Source: Adenanthera pavonina | Taxonomy: Eukaryota; Streptophyta; Magnoliopsida; Fabales; Fabaceae | Direction: 5' to 3' | DNA: 64,000 nucleotides | Assembly: GCA_026686845.1 (NCBI GenBank) | Contig: JAIVEN010000014.1 | Location: 10,588,001 to 10,652,000, forward strand | Part shown: positions 13,140-24,884 of the stretch, one piece after another | Layout: each line of letters starts with the position of its first letter | Position numbering within the stretch: position 1 is the first letter of the stretch | Notes under the pieces: generated by a model | Told to the model about the DNA's origin: nothing | The model's input: the letters and a program-made list of their open reading frames with translations, nothing else | Databases searched by the model: none | Made by a program: the position numbers and the translations under genes

Positions 13140-16100
13140 TAAAAAGCATTCACGGAGGACAAGACGAGGTCGTGAAAGAACTGAGGAATAGAGAGGAGGG
13201 TGCCGAGCTGGAGACAGGGAAAACCCAAATTTGACTCTGAAGAAAGAATATTCTGGAATTCAGGCGACAAAGAGTGGGTGCAGCTTCTCCCTGTTAGCTG
13301 AGAGTCAGAGTTAGGGTTTCGATTTGATCGACGAAGGTGAATCCAGTGTTACAATTCTCTGCTTTCGTTTCTCGCTTTTTTCCTTCTTACTCCTCTTGTT
13401 ATCGATTTGATTTGGTCTTTCGATTCTAGGTTATTCATTACATATCTCACATTTTAATTACGTCAAATTACGCGTGAGGTTTATTTCGTTTTTACAATTT
13501 GACACACCACGGTCGAGGATACGAAGTTGTGATTTTTAAGGGTTTTCCACATCTTTTATAAAACGTCCAATTCTAGGGTTTTGCTCTAGTTGTGTACGAC
13601 CATAGATGTCATCATTTTTTGAGTTTATTACCTACTTTTTTTGGAAATTAAGTGACAATGTTATGTTATATGCCAGTGGTTTTCTGACTGGATTTATTTT
13701 TGGTCATATATTTTCCCTTTTTTAATTTAATTGTATTAATTCGTGCGGGGTTATAATTTTAGTTCTGAATTGGTTGTTTCAGTGAAGTACTATTTATTCA
13801 GCGATCGTGATTGAAAACTTGCATTTTTAATTTAATTGTAACATTGTACCTGTCCTTCAAGTGACTGGTAATCTTCCTGTTGATATTTAAAACTTTTGCT
13901 TTCTTTCTTTCCTTCATTTGTTTCCTTTCAGGAAGAATGTCCTATACTTCCTGTAATTTGTTAGGGATAGCAGATAGGTTTGATTGGTCTGTTTAAAATA
14001 TCTCTGTATTCCTCCTTACACAACAACAGTATCAAAATTGGAAAATTTGAAATCTCAGCTACGTAGCAGACTGTACTTTTTGTCTGTAATGGATAAGCTT
14101 TTCTTCTGCTGGATTTTGGATGGTATTCGCTGAAATTTCTTTGGTGATATGTGAATTAGGCAACTGATTTTTATTTTAGTAATTTTTAATCTTCAATTGT
14201 AAATACTCTTGAAGAGGCCTTAGAATTTTCTTTCCTGCTGTTGAAACTATGTTGTTATTATTGTCTGTTCTGAAATTCAAGACATTTTTGTTATATGAAA
14301 TGGATCATACTAGACTCTGCCAAATTTATTGAGCCTTTTATACTAATCAATTGCTTAATTTAACGTGTCATTTCTCTTGGTGGATAAGAGGTGTCAATGC
14401 ATTTACGGGGAAAGATGTACTGTGTTATTCCTGTTATGTAGACTCAATTGAATGCCTTCCAAATGCATGTAGATTATGCTGTGAATAAAGAAGTATGAGA
14501 GAGAAAGAGAGGAGAAGAGACAGGATAGAGAGGAAGAGGGTAACATCCAAAGGCAAGCCAAACAAAGAACTCCCCCCTCCTTTTATACATACATGGATTA
14601 CTGGCTATCAGCATCAACTAACTATAACTAACTAACTCTTTAGTTTCAACCTGCCTAACCTCCACGCGCCCTCCCCCCCCCCCCCCAAAAAAAAAAAAAA
14701 AAAAGGAAACTGAGCACATTGATCGTCTTTTATGTTGTTGAGTATGAATTAGCAAATCAACCAATGAAATTTCTCTATGATAACTGATTAGTACCATCAT
14801 CATTTAACTCAACAGACTTGAAAGAAAGGTGAAGTGTCACAATCAATTTCATTTGTCTATGTTTATTTTAGTGTTAAGCTGGATGAGCCTCATCTTACAT
14901 TTGCAACTTTGTTACTTATTCAATAGTGTATATTATTGTTACTTAAGTGAGTTTTGCCTTTGGATAATGTTCAGAAGGGCTGGAGAAAGACCCAAAACTT
15001 GACTTAGCTTTAGCAGTTTGAAAATAGTTGAAGAGAGTTAAAATCGAATGATAGTGGATAGTATCCACAAAGGAACAGAAAGTATGAGCATTATGTTACA
15101 CTTGTGAGCATCTATAGTAAGTTACTTTGGTAGAGCATTAAGCTGTTGTTATTCTACTGGTATCGTTATGAATGTGAACCAAACCTGATGCATGAATATG
15201 TTTAGGCACCAATTCAAGTCACCAAATTTAGTCTGTTTATGACTTAAACTGGCTTAAAATTTCCCTTTTTACTGAATGTTCTAATATACTGACTTTTATG
15301 CTAGCCTAATTAAAACCACTCTTTTTTGTTAATTGAGTGCGATAAGAAGTCTCAAACTTTTGCCCTTTTATTTTTATTAGTCTTTTCAGTCATTAGTTTG
15401 GAAGTATACCTTGGGCATATATGAGTTTTAAGCTGTGTAAGTTATACTCTAAATCTCTTTACGTATATAATCTAGTGCCCCACAAGCCACATACAGCAAA
15501 AAAAATCAAGTAATTGTGATCATGATTTAATGCTATGTGAACTGACCCAGCATTTCTTAAGGAATAGGACATTATATTATAACCAAGATTATGCTGTTTG
15601 GCCATCTTAAATTTTGGTTTCATCATTATAGATATGGAAATGCTTCCTCTCATGATGCTATTGATGTCCAACTTTGAGAACTTTCTATTGTAGGGCTATA
15701 TATTTGTACATAAGTAGTGCTTGAGGGCTTTCGTACTTTATTTTGTGTATTTGTATGCACATTTGGTGTTAGATTTGGGAAAGAAACGGAAAAAACACAA
15801 ACTTTATTTTCTGTTTCTCAAACATGTTTTAGAAGCTGCCCAAAAATGCTAATGTGTATTACCTCCATTAAATGCTTTAGCTACGAAAGATACCTTAATC
15901 AATAGATTAGCCATAACTTCATGTTCATTATAAATGATTTACATCTTGAGAATTCAATGTTGCTATGTAATTACTGTACTTTAGGTGGCAATCAAATTGG
16001 CGATAACTTGGGCCTGGTAGGGGTCTCTCATCCAAGACCGAGGATTAGATATTATGGGGTTGGAGATTTTGATGGTTGATACAGGTCAATGATTTACCTT

Positions 16101-16806
16101 AGCTAATTTCCAAGTTTGCCAAAGAGAATTCGTTAGGAACAACCTAGATTTTATTTATTGTTTGAGGTGAAGGCACAAGTAATGTAGTCATATGTTTCAG
16201 TTTCACAAGCTGGGATTTATATGGTGTCTTATGCATGCTATGGGAAGGAATCATGTTCTTGCTTTCAATCTACATGACATGAGGAAAACTGTTTCTTGTG
16301 TATTGACCACTGTAACTTCGTTCAGATTTCAATTGAGACCAAATTGTTAAGGATGACAAGGCTGGATTGAATGTTCAAGTTTTCTTGATGTCTGTGTTAT
16401 ATTATTTTTGTGGTATTCTATATGAATTATTAATTAGGGGTCTTACATAACTGCGTTAGATCACTTGCAGTTTGCCATTGTTTTTCAAAGCTGTATTTTC
16501 AATTGTATCTTCTTGTATCTGTCAGACCTGCTACCATACTTGGCTAGCTTACAAAGTTAGACTTGAGTACTGAACAATTAGGTGTATTCATTTTTTTTGC
16601 AGTCAGTCCTTACTGTCATCTGGGAACTTGATTTGTTGTGTGCTCTGATTTCTTGGTGGGATTCTGAATGAAATTCCCCTTTCCCAAAGGACTCTTGCCT
16701 GTGTAAATATTAACTGTGCAGAAAATGGTTCTCCAAAATTCGTATTTACTTTGTTTTCAATTTTGCAGTGTTTTGTATAGTTCCGGAAATCGCTTGGCAG
16801 TTCTTA
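13140..16806 (+). other. Predicted 5'UTR exon and long 5'UTR intron of the TFIIS-domain gene
   Basis: A GC-richer block ending GACGAAG at 13336 is followed by a good donor (GTGAAT). It carries the TTAGGGTTTCGATT stretch typical of plant 5'UTRs. The best acceptor before the coding exon is TTTTGCAG at 16768; a second candidate, TTTTTTTTGCAG, ends at 16602. The intron would be about 3.3-3.4 kb and has no coding block. It contains a purine-rich tract near 14490-14540 and a C-run followed by an A-run at about 14672-14704. The exon assignment is inferred, since no transcript is available. Confidence 0.5.
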
Positions 16807-16869
16807 ATGGAAGAAAAAGTCTTGTCATTTCAAAACAATGTCATTGATGCTCTGAGAGTGGTTATGTGA
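16807..16869 (+). CDS. Upstream ORF (20 codons) in the leader of the TFIIS-domain gene
   Basis: ATG at 16807 opens MEEKVLSFQNNVIDALRVVM and stops at 16867-16869, six nucleotides before the main ATG at 16876. It lies in the exon that follows the proposed acceptor at 16768, so it should be in the mature leader. Such a position can limit translation of the main frame through the need for reinitiation. Whether the peptide itself matters cannot be told from one sequence. Confidence 0.45.
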   Translation: MEEKVLSFQNNVIDALRVVM

Positions 16870-16875
16870 AGCAGT

Positions 16876-19800
16876 ATGACACTAGAAGATTTCTTTACCC
16901 TGACTGAGATGAAAGATGGGCTCACAGCCCCTTCTCGAGTGCAGGAGTTGGTCTCCGTTATGCAGAAGGAGAAAGATTGTGTTGTTAAGAATGTTGCTGA
17001 TGCAATAAGGCAGTGGGCAGCTGTTGCGAGCACTATCGCTGCCACAGATAATAAAGATTGTCTTGATCTTTTTATTCAATCTGATGGGCTTTGGTTCATT
17101 AATAGGTGGTTACAGGACGCTCAAAATGTTGGTGGTGATACAAATGAAGGCTTCGTTGAAGAGTCAATTACTGCACTGTTACGAGCAGTTGAAAGGTTGC
17201 ATCTAGATAATGAGAAGTCAATGTCATCAGGGATTTGGGTTACTGTAAAAAATCTTCTTGGCCATCATAGCTCGAGGGTTCAGGATGGAGCAAAAGTATT
17301 ATTTGACGGCTGGAAGGTGGGTGGAAATGGTGAAGCGGGTTCTCATGATATGGAGCTTGTTGGAGTTGATAATGGGAGTGACAAGATTGTTAGGGAGGAA
17401 GGTCAGCCATCTGCTCTGAATGAAGCCAGTAATGAAAATGATCATGCATCGCAACTTGTTGCTGATGAGAAATCTCCATTGAGAAGCATGAATAGTCTAC
17501 AACCAGAAAGGAATGCCAGTGTACAAATGCAGAATTCTAATAGTCAGCTCCATTCCTCTGTAACTTTGGATGGTGAAAACATCAAAGAGAGATCACCAGA
17601 CCATCTTGCTTATGTTTCTACTTCTGTTGAAGAAGCTGCTCCAATTAAAGAAGGATCACCTTCATGCACTGTAAGTGAGACCAAATCAGCTGGGCCCCAT
17701 AGCTTTCCTCTTCCAAAGCAAGGTAATTTTGAAGGAAAATCGGATGTAATGAAGTTAAATGATGTATCTAAAATGGAGAAGCTGGAGCAAAATGCCAATG
17801 GTCCTCTGGAAAGACTAGGAGTAGCAGAAATGTCCTTGGGGTCAACAAAACCAGGGGTTGGACCTATTCATATGGATGCTAGTGAAGCAAAAACACCAGA
17901 ATTTGTGAATGAACCTGCTTTGCATCACATTGTTGAAAATAATGAGGATATAGTCTGTCATAATACCACTGCTTCAGGTAGCTTGAAGACACCTGTATCG
18001 GATAAAAAGAGTGGGGTTGATGATGCTAGAGCTTTGAATTCTAGTAGTCCACAACTTCTCAAGGCTGCAGAAAATGATGATGGCTGTTGTTCTAATGCAT
18101 TGCAGGAATCATCAGTCACTCATGGTAACTTGGGAAAGCCTGAGGTATTTGAGATGTCTTTCTCCAGAATGGAATATGTCGGTATGGTAAAGGAAGGTTC
18201 AGGGCATGTTAGCAATGAAGGCAAGGAAACCTCAAATGTTTCTGATCCTATTAAACCAGGAAAACATCATAGAAGCCCTAAAATGATTGACAGAAAGACT
18301 TCTGATATTGAGCTTGAATATGGCATTGTTGATGCTTTAGAAGTTGCTCGACAAGTCGCTCAAGAAGTTGAGCGGGAGGTCTGTGGCTCTTCTGAGAAAA
18401 TTTCAGGAGGAGGAACAGGGCAGCCACGTAGCCCAGATTCTGTAGGAAAAGAGGATGCACCTGCTTGTGTTGAACCTAGGGAGGGCCTATCCAGACAAAG
18501 TTACTCTGCTGAGGCAGGTCCTGAGGACGAGAGACAGACTAGTATTTCAGACAATGTTGAGACTGAGACAGGATGCGTACCTGATGTGGAGTCCTCACAT
18601 GTGACTGAAGCAGCTTTAGATCCAGGAGGTAATTCAGAGAAAAGTCTCTGTGGTTTTGATCTCAATGAAGAATTTGGTTCTGATGATATGGATAATTCTG
18701 GAAACGTAATGTCTACACCAATACCTGTTGTATCTGCTTCAAAGCCGGCAGCAACCCCTGGGTTGCCTGTGACGCCTTTGCAGTTTGAAGGGACGCTTGG
18801 ATGGAAAGGATCTGCTGCAACCAGTGCCTTTCGTCCTGCATCACCTCGAAAAAATTCTGACAGTGATAAGAATATTTCCATTAGTGGGAACTCTGATATT
18901 TCCAAGCAAAGGCAGGATTGCCTTGATATTGATCTGAATGTGGCTGAGAGTGAAGATGGATTGGGAAAACAAATTGCTGAATCATCTGGTTTTCCCTCTG
19001 GGCAATCATCTGCAGAACTTAGTCCTATGAGATCAAGGAGGCTTGAATTGGATTTGAACAGCGTTGGTGATGATGTTGATACCCAACCTTCAGATCAAAG
19101 GATTGAGGGACAGCTCTTGTGTGGCAGAAATGGCCATTGGAGCCCGTCGCCTGCATCATCAACATCATCAATGCAGCCTTCTGTTAGAAACATTGATTTG
19201 AATGACAGGCCATATCTTCAGACTGATTTGGTGGACCCAGGGCCCAGTAGGTCTTCTCATATTATAAACGCATGTGGGGGTTCTAAACCAGATGCTCCTG
19301 TAATCTCTATCTTGGGTACCAAAGTAGAAGTTGGTAGAAGAGAAACTAGGTCGTCTCCAAATGGCAAGGCTCCAGAGTCTGCAATGGATCTAACAATGTC
19401 AAGAGTAGATGGTGTTTTAGGGATGGGCGCCACAGTATCTTATAGCCATTCACCTGCATTTGGATATAATGGGTTAACATCAGTGTCTCCTTTGACGTTT
19501 TCATCAGCAATGTATGGTTCAGGTGGCACAGTTCCATACATGGTGGACTCAAGAGGAGCTCCAGTTGTGCCTCAGGTGGTGGGATCTTCCCCAACTATCC
19601 TGTCATCTTACTCCCAACCTCCGTTCATGATGAACGTGACCGGTGCACAGCTTGGTTTAAATGGGGTTGGGCCTTCACGTCCTAACTTTGACCTGAACAC
19701 TGGCTTCATGATTGAGGGAGGAAATAGAGACGCATTGGCTGCAAGACAATTTTTCTTTCCTGGTCAGAACAGGGCTATAGAAGAGCAAGTGAGGACCATT

Positions 19801-19905
19801 CAACAGCCCTCAAGTTCTGGGGTTGGTGGGAAAAGAAAGGAACCTGACAGTGGGTGGGAAACCTACCCATTCGGCTACAAACACCCACAACCTCCATGGA
19901 AGTAG
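16876..19905 (+). CDS. TFIIS N-terminal (LW) domain protein with DLN/EAR-like motifs (At4g24200-like)
   Basis: Single-exon frame of 1009 codons. Residues about 1-150 (MTLEDFFTLTEM to VLFDGWK) look like the helical TFIIS N-terminal/LW domain that docks elongation factors and Mediator-linked proteins. The rest is long, polar and low in complexity, as expected for disordered sequence. It carries five DLN-type motifs: FDLNEE (about 594), LDIDLN (683), LELDLN (723), NIDLND (773) and FDLNTG (938). LELDLN fits the LxLxL EAR repressor motif that recruits TOPLESS-type corepressors, so a chromatin or transcription role in the nucleus is inferred. The start is chosen because the domain begins at once and relatives begin MTLEDFFTL. 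No zinc ribbon typical of true TFIIS is seen, so it is not elongation factor TFIIS itself. A uORF ends six bases upstream. Confidence 0.85.
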   Translation: MTLEDFFTLTEMKDGLTAPSRVQELVSVMQKEKDCVVKNVADAIRQWAAVASTIAATDNKDCLDLFIQSDGLWFINRWLQDAQNVGGDTNEGFVEESITALLRAVERLHLDNEKSMSSGIWVTVKNLLGHHSSRVQDGAKVLFDGWKVGGNGEAGSHDMELVGVDNGSDKIVREEGQPSALNEASNENDHASQLVADEKSPLRSMNSLQPERNASVQMQNSNSQLHSSVTLDGENIKERSPDHLAYVSTSVEEAAPIKEGSPSCTVSETKSAGPHSFPLPKQGNFEGKSDVMKLNDVSKMEKLEQNANGPLERLGVAEMSLGSTKPGVGPIHMDASEAKTPEFVNEPALHHIVENNEDIVCHNTTASGSLKTPVSDKKSGVDDARALNSSSPQLLKAAENDDGCCSNALQESSVTHGNLGKPEVFEMSFSRMEYVGMVKEGSGHVSNEGKETSNVSDPIKPGKHHRSPKMIDRKTSDIELEYGIVDALEVARQVAQEVEREVCGSSEKISGGGTGQPRSPDSVGKEDAPACVEPREGLSRQSYSAEAGPEDERQTSISDNVETETGCVPDVESSHVTEAALDPGGNSEKSLCGFDLNEEFGSDDMDNSGNVMSTPIPVVSASKPAATPGLPVTPLQFEGTLGWKGSAATSAFRPASPRKNSDSDKNISISGNSDISKQRQDCLDIDLNVAESEDGLGKQIAESSGFPSGQSSAELSPMRSRRLELDLNSVGDDVDTQPSDQRIEGQLLCGRNGHWSPSPASSTSSMQPSVRNIDLNDRPYLQTDLVDPGPSRSSHIINACGGSKPDAPVISILGTKVEVGRRETRSSPNGKAPESAMDLTMSRVDGVLGMGATVSYSHSPAFGYNGLTSVSPLTFSSAMYGSGGTVPYMVDSRGAPVVPQVVGSSPTILSSYSQPPFMMNVTGAQLGLNGVGPSRPNFDLNTGFMIEGGNRDALAARQFFFPGQNRAIEEQVRTIQQPSSSGVGGKRKEPDSGWETYPFGYKHPQPPWK

Positions 19906-22749
19906 CCTCTAATTTATCTGATATGTTGTTTATAAGTGCCCTGTCAATTGATGCTTATAACCTAAACCTCGAGTAGGTATGCCTTTTGGCATCTCTTACT
20001 AGGAGAAAACCAGAACTCAATAATAGCTGGGGGAAGATGGATGTAATATGACTCTTGAGATTGATTGTCAAAGGGGTAAAGTTAGGGTTTTTTTTCTTTC
20101 CCCCCCCCCCCCCCCATTGTTTTTTCTTTCCTGCTGTTTCATCATAGAAGGGTCAGTGCAAGAACGGTAGGCTTGGTACATGTAGCTGTAATTTCTCCTT
20201 CAAATGTCAAAGGAATATATAGGTAAAGTATTCCCTTTCCTTATTGTCAAGTGGCTCTTCAGTGCATGACCACAACTGTAGTTGATTATTAATGGGAGAC
20301 TGGGAGGAGTTGATATTCAACGTAATAACCTGTAAAAAGAGAGAACGGAACAAGACCCCATGAGAATCTTTCTGATAAAAAATTTTCTGCTTGCTAACTG
20401 TGCCCCCCTAACTCTCCTTCACAACTCAGCTTCTGCTTTTATTTGTGAGTCTTTCCATTTGGCCGGCTTCTAATCGCATCTATATAAAGTCTTACATGAG
20501 GTTGTTCAATGGATCACTTCTACTTTATGTTGAAATTCTTACATGCCTCTGGACTCCTGATATGTTTTTTTCTTAATAAATTTTTTCTTGGATTCGTGGG
20601 AGAAATTTTCATGATTGGCCGATGGTTATGGAAAAAAAAAAAATTAATGCAGGTGCTAATGAGTGACAACACAATTATCCTACTTAATTACTCCAACTCA
20701 CACTGCATGAATTATTGTATTGTTCGAAACATGATTTTTTTTTATTTCTTAATTACTTTATGTGATAATATTACACCGTTTACATCACTCACGAATCCTA
20801 CCAAAGTCAGGATGCAATTTTAAAAGATTCAGAATATTTATAATATGATCAATCTTACAGGCGATGTAAAAGATAATTTCACACGATGTTTTGACTTGAG
20901 AAGAGATAAAAGTTCTCATGATTTAAATTTTTATTTTAGCGTTATGTTGGATTTCGTTTACGTCCAAGTTGCGTAATGCCTTTGATTAATTAGATTGTTT
21001 TCGCCCTCCTCTTCTTTTTTTTCCCGGTTTAATGAGAGTGTGTGGAGTTGGGATTTCGAGTTTCGCTGCTTGTATCGTCCGTGCAGGTTCTCACTTCCCA
21101 TGGATCATATGTTTAAATGAGAAAGGGTATAATGTGTACTTATTCTCATAGGCCATAAAATATATTCCGATTATGTATCTATAATCCAAGGCAAGGCAAC
21201 AACCGGAGGAGCGACCAAAAGTCTCTAGAATCTAAGAGACAAGTAGCTCAATTATAATAATAATTATCATCATCATATTGAAATAAAAGACAGGTATAAT
21301 TTAATCTAAAAAATGTCCATAATAATATACAAATATATTAACTTTCTAAACACTCGTGTGATTTCGCAATTATATATACACGCCCCCTTGGCCACATATC
21401 ATATTATTAATTATTAAAAATATATATTTGCTATGATTTAATTAAACAATTAATAATAAAGATATAAAACTCACATAATTTATTCTCCTAAAATATTAGT
21501 TGTTCATTTCTTAAATTCATGAACATTATTATATTTATTATTTATTTGAAAAACTTAAATGTATAAGCATAATAGATTAAGCTAAATTAGAAGTTTGAAT
21601 ATTGTGTATAAAAAAAGTCTCAGAAAAATAATTAGAATTTGATGTTTCCAAGGTTGCGATTAAGAGTCTATGATACAATAAAATAACATCACCACTAATG
21701 AAATGGAATAAAGTGGCAATATTTTTCTGGTGTAAAATATTTCATATGAGTTGAATCTAGAGCTGAATTAAAGTCAAAGACATATATATTCACAATTTAA
21801 AAAACACTTATAGAGTTATTTACTGATTACCCGAAATTCTCACATCATAAGATGTAAACACATAGATGTGAACAATGGCAAGTTATGTTCTATTTCATTA
21901 CTTGAAAATTTTATATAACAGTATTATTTAATTATTATTTGGGAGTTATTATAAGAATATAATGTGTTATAATTTTTTTTTTCCAAACAATAGCTTGCTT
22001 AGGTCATGCCACTCTCCATCATCCAAAATAATACTTTCATACGCTATCTTAATCTCGACTTGCTGATAATGTTTAGATATTAAATGGTTTTCGACAACCA
22101 AAACAAAAGTTAAAAACATGAAAGAAAGCATGCATAATCATGCATCTCTTCTAAATTTTCATCTTTTTACTTTATCGTATTTTCTATTTTATTTCTGCGC
22201 TTTTCCTTTCCCATCTGGACCCTCAGAAACTGTTTTTCTTTTTTCTCGTCTCTCTCAAATCCACTGAACCGAAAGTACAGGTGGGAGAAGAGGAATAAAA
22301 GGATTTTGGTAGGAATAACGTCAATTTTCTCAGTCACTTGAGAAACAAGAGCTGATCACACACACAATCTAATAGTCATAGATTATCTTTTGCCTCGTGT
22401 TAGCTGATGGGTCAAGCATCATGAGCCACCAACTGCCATTAGCGGTTTAGTACCACCCCACTCCACCCTTCGCCAACCCTCCTTGTTCTCTCAACATCTT
22501 AATTTGAAGATCAAAACACCAATTTACGTTTTTTTTAACAGAAATTATTTTCTATATATGCACGCAAATCTTGACCCATTATGAATATAGCATCATCATG
22601 GATAAAGCTTCAAAGGCACCCTAATCAATCCTATTTATAATCAACCAAAAATACACCGACACCCCAAAAGAAAATTTCGCGTTCTTGCAAACAGAGAAGA
22701 AAACTTTTTTTTTTGTTTCTGCCTTTCGTGTTTTATTTTTCACCAATCT
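19906..22749. other. 3'UTR of the TFIIS-domain gene, then intergenic DNA
   Basis: The 3'UTR probably runs to about 20340 and includes a long T/C homopolymer tract near 20085-20117. After that come AT-rich sequence and small chance ORFs. The part from about 22400 to 22749 is the 3' flank of the minus-strand gene that follows. No RNA gene or coding block is recognised. Confidence 0.5.
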
Positions 22750-23082
22750 TCACAAAGGAATGTGGTGGGGAAGCCTGAACCGGATCTGAGACGCCGGCGA
22801 TCGCACCGCCACTCCATGCCAACAGATACCACCCTTGCACGTCTGATCATGGAGGTGAGGTTGAGGACGAGTTTTATCGCGCGCGAATGCATACGTGGCC
22901 TTACGTGACACGTCCCACGTCAGCGTAGCCACCAGGATCAGGCCCACCACGGTGGTCGACACGATCAAAACCAACCCAGCGCTCATGGTGCGCCCACACA
23001 CGAGCCCATAGGCTTTGATGCCCGCTATCACTGCCACGTAGATCGTCATCAAGTTGCTCACCACTAAATCCGATACCGCCAT
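22750..23082 (-). CDS. Small plant membrane protein of unknown function, two predicted helices
   Basis: A 110-codon frame starting MAVSDLVVSN. Residues about 7-27 and 32-53 are hydrophobic and look like two membrane spans split by a short loop (VCGRTM). The tail is soluble and includes a CKGGICWHGVAVRSPASQ stretch and a basic RFRLPHH end. The reading frame is open for 59 codons upstream to 23259, but that extension looks like leader sequence, so I use the ATG at 23082. The block is clearly more GC-rich than the flanking DNA, which supports real coding. I do not recognise a named family; the conserved-looking tail suggests a plant-specific one. Function is not assigned. Confidence 0.65.
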   Translation of the reverse strand: MAVSDLVVSNLMTIYVAVIAGIKAYGLVCGRTMSAGLVLIVSTTVVGLILVATLTWDVSRKATYAFARDKTRPQPHLHDQTCKGGICWHGVAVRSPASQIRFRLPHHIPL

Positions 23083-24239
23083 AGCCGAAGAAGAGGAAGA
23101 AATAAACAGAGTGTGTGGTGTGGCAATAGTAGTACCAAGCAAGGCAAATCTTATTCGTTTTGGGAATGTTCGGGGGGTTTTTATTATTACCTTCCAGGGA
23201 GGGGTCCCAATTCCTGAATTTACAAAAAAGGCCCCTATCGTTGGGTGAATCATTATCAACTCTCATCGCCTGCTAGAACTTATCTTCATTCTCTTTAGAA
23301 TTGGAATTGGAAGGGACAGTGGTAGGAATCAACTATGTTACCTTTCACCCACCGATTTGTGCCACCCCAACCACCTACGTCCACGTGTCTTTCTTGTCTT
23401 ATACGTGGCTCATAACTATTTCCCTTCGTTATATATATAGTGTCGTGTTTTCTTGGGTAGAATATATATTTTTAATTTGTACAAAGGCTGAAAAAGATAA
23501 ACCCACACTTGTAATTTGTTTTGTGGTTCTTGATCTGCGGTTTTGGTCCAACTGAGTTGGACCGACTGTTAGAAGTTGAAACATACCTTCCCTTATCTAT
23601 TCATTTTTTTAATATATTATTTTGTTCTTTTTTTTGACCTTTTTCCTTTTTACTGGTAGTACCCTTTATCTGTCGTATTTAATAATACAATAAAATGAAA
23701 AATCTGCCAAAACAATAAAAAGATTCTCTCTCAATGAAAAAATGAATTTTTTCTTTATATTTCTCAGCGCCATTCTCCGCTGTTAATGATATTAGAAATT
23801 AGGGAGGGGTCTCCAAATAATCAATAAGATTACCCTATCATGTGAGGCTCATTTCTCATGGTTCAAGTTTCTCATGTCATGTGTGCCTCGTGAAAAAAAA
23901 ATATTGAATGTAATCAAATAAAAATGATAAGTGCATTCCATTAAAATGAAGTAGGTGGACCGATTAAATCTTTTTTCGTCTATCTGTTCAATTGTGGGAT
24001 CTTTTTAAAGGTAAAATGTTAATATTGGAATTGACATAACTGTGATGCGGCTTAATTAAAATTCATCGTGGACACTATCCTTCCTTGCACACGAATGGAC
24101 GACATCATCATCCATCAGTGGCATTCCTTAAATTCGGTGATTAATAGTTGAATGGCCAATCCAATAAAATTTGGCTTTGATATTAATTTGGATACCGATG
24201 TTTGAACTTCTTTATGATTGGGCAAATTGATATTTTCAT
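23083..24239. other. 5' flank of the small membrane protein gene and intergenic DNA
   Basis: 23083-23300 is presumably the leader and proximal promoter of the minus-strand gene. A CCACGTGT (G-box-like) element is seen near 23381. The remainder is AT-rich with no gene. Confidence 0.4.
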
Positions 24240-24884
24240 TTAGAGTTGGAAACAGCGGGTTGACTTACTAGACTAATATAAAATAGGTTAGGGGTGAATT
24301 AGTCCATTTTCTAACAGGTTGGGATTTACTCAGTTCAAGACCAAGGTGTGTTGGCGGGTTAGCCAACCAGCTTGTATATTTCAATATTTTTTATATTTAA
24401 ATAATAACTTAAATCACCAATTTAAATAATAAAAAAATGACATGATTAGTTAATAATCAAATTAGAAATAGAAATCACATAAACTATTAATTCATTAAAA
24501 TACATTAACACATATTAATCATCATTCCTGTAAGTATCATCATTCCTATAAGTATCATAATTCAACAGTACTAAATATGAAATATGAGACAATTCCAACT
24601 CTAAGTATGAGACAATTTCAATTTCAAGTTTTAATATTAAACAAAATACACATGAAGAAATAAAAAAATTTATTTTGAAGAGGAAAATAAAAGTAAAAAA
24701 AAAAAAGGGCTAAACAGGTCAACCCATAGATTTGACGGATTAGCTCACTTAATTCGCGAGTTAAATTGTTTGAGCTAGGAAAATATCGCCTCAATATGGA
24801 TTGTGTCTTTCCTAACTTAAAACTGCTATAAAATGAATCAAAACGGGCTAACCCGCAAGTGAAAACCCATTTCCAAACTCTAAA
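24240..24884. mobile_element. Non-autonomous TIR DNA transposon (hAT-like MITE), about 645 bp
   Basis: The left end TTAGAGTTGGAAA is matched in inverted orientation by the right end (reverse complement TTTAGAGTTTGGAAA). The hexamer TTTCAT directly flanks both sides (24234-24239 and 24885-24890), consistent with part of a target duplication. Both subterminal regions carry GGGTTGAC or GGGTTAGC-type motifs, as in many plant hAT MITEs. The interior has no transposase. The superfamily assignment is inference; TIR and flanking repeat are seen directly. Confidence 0.55.
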
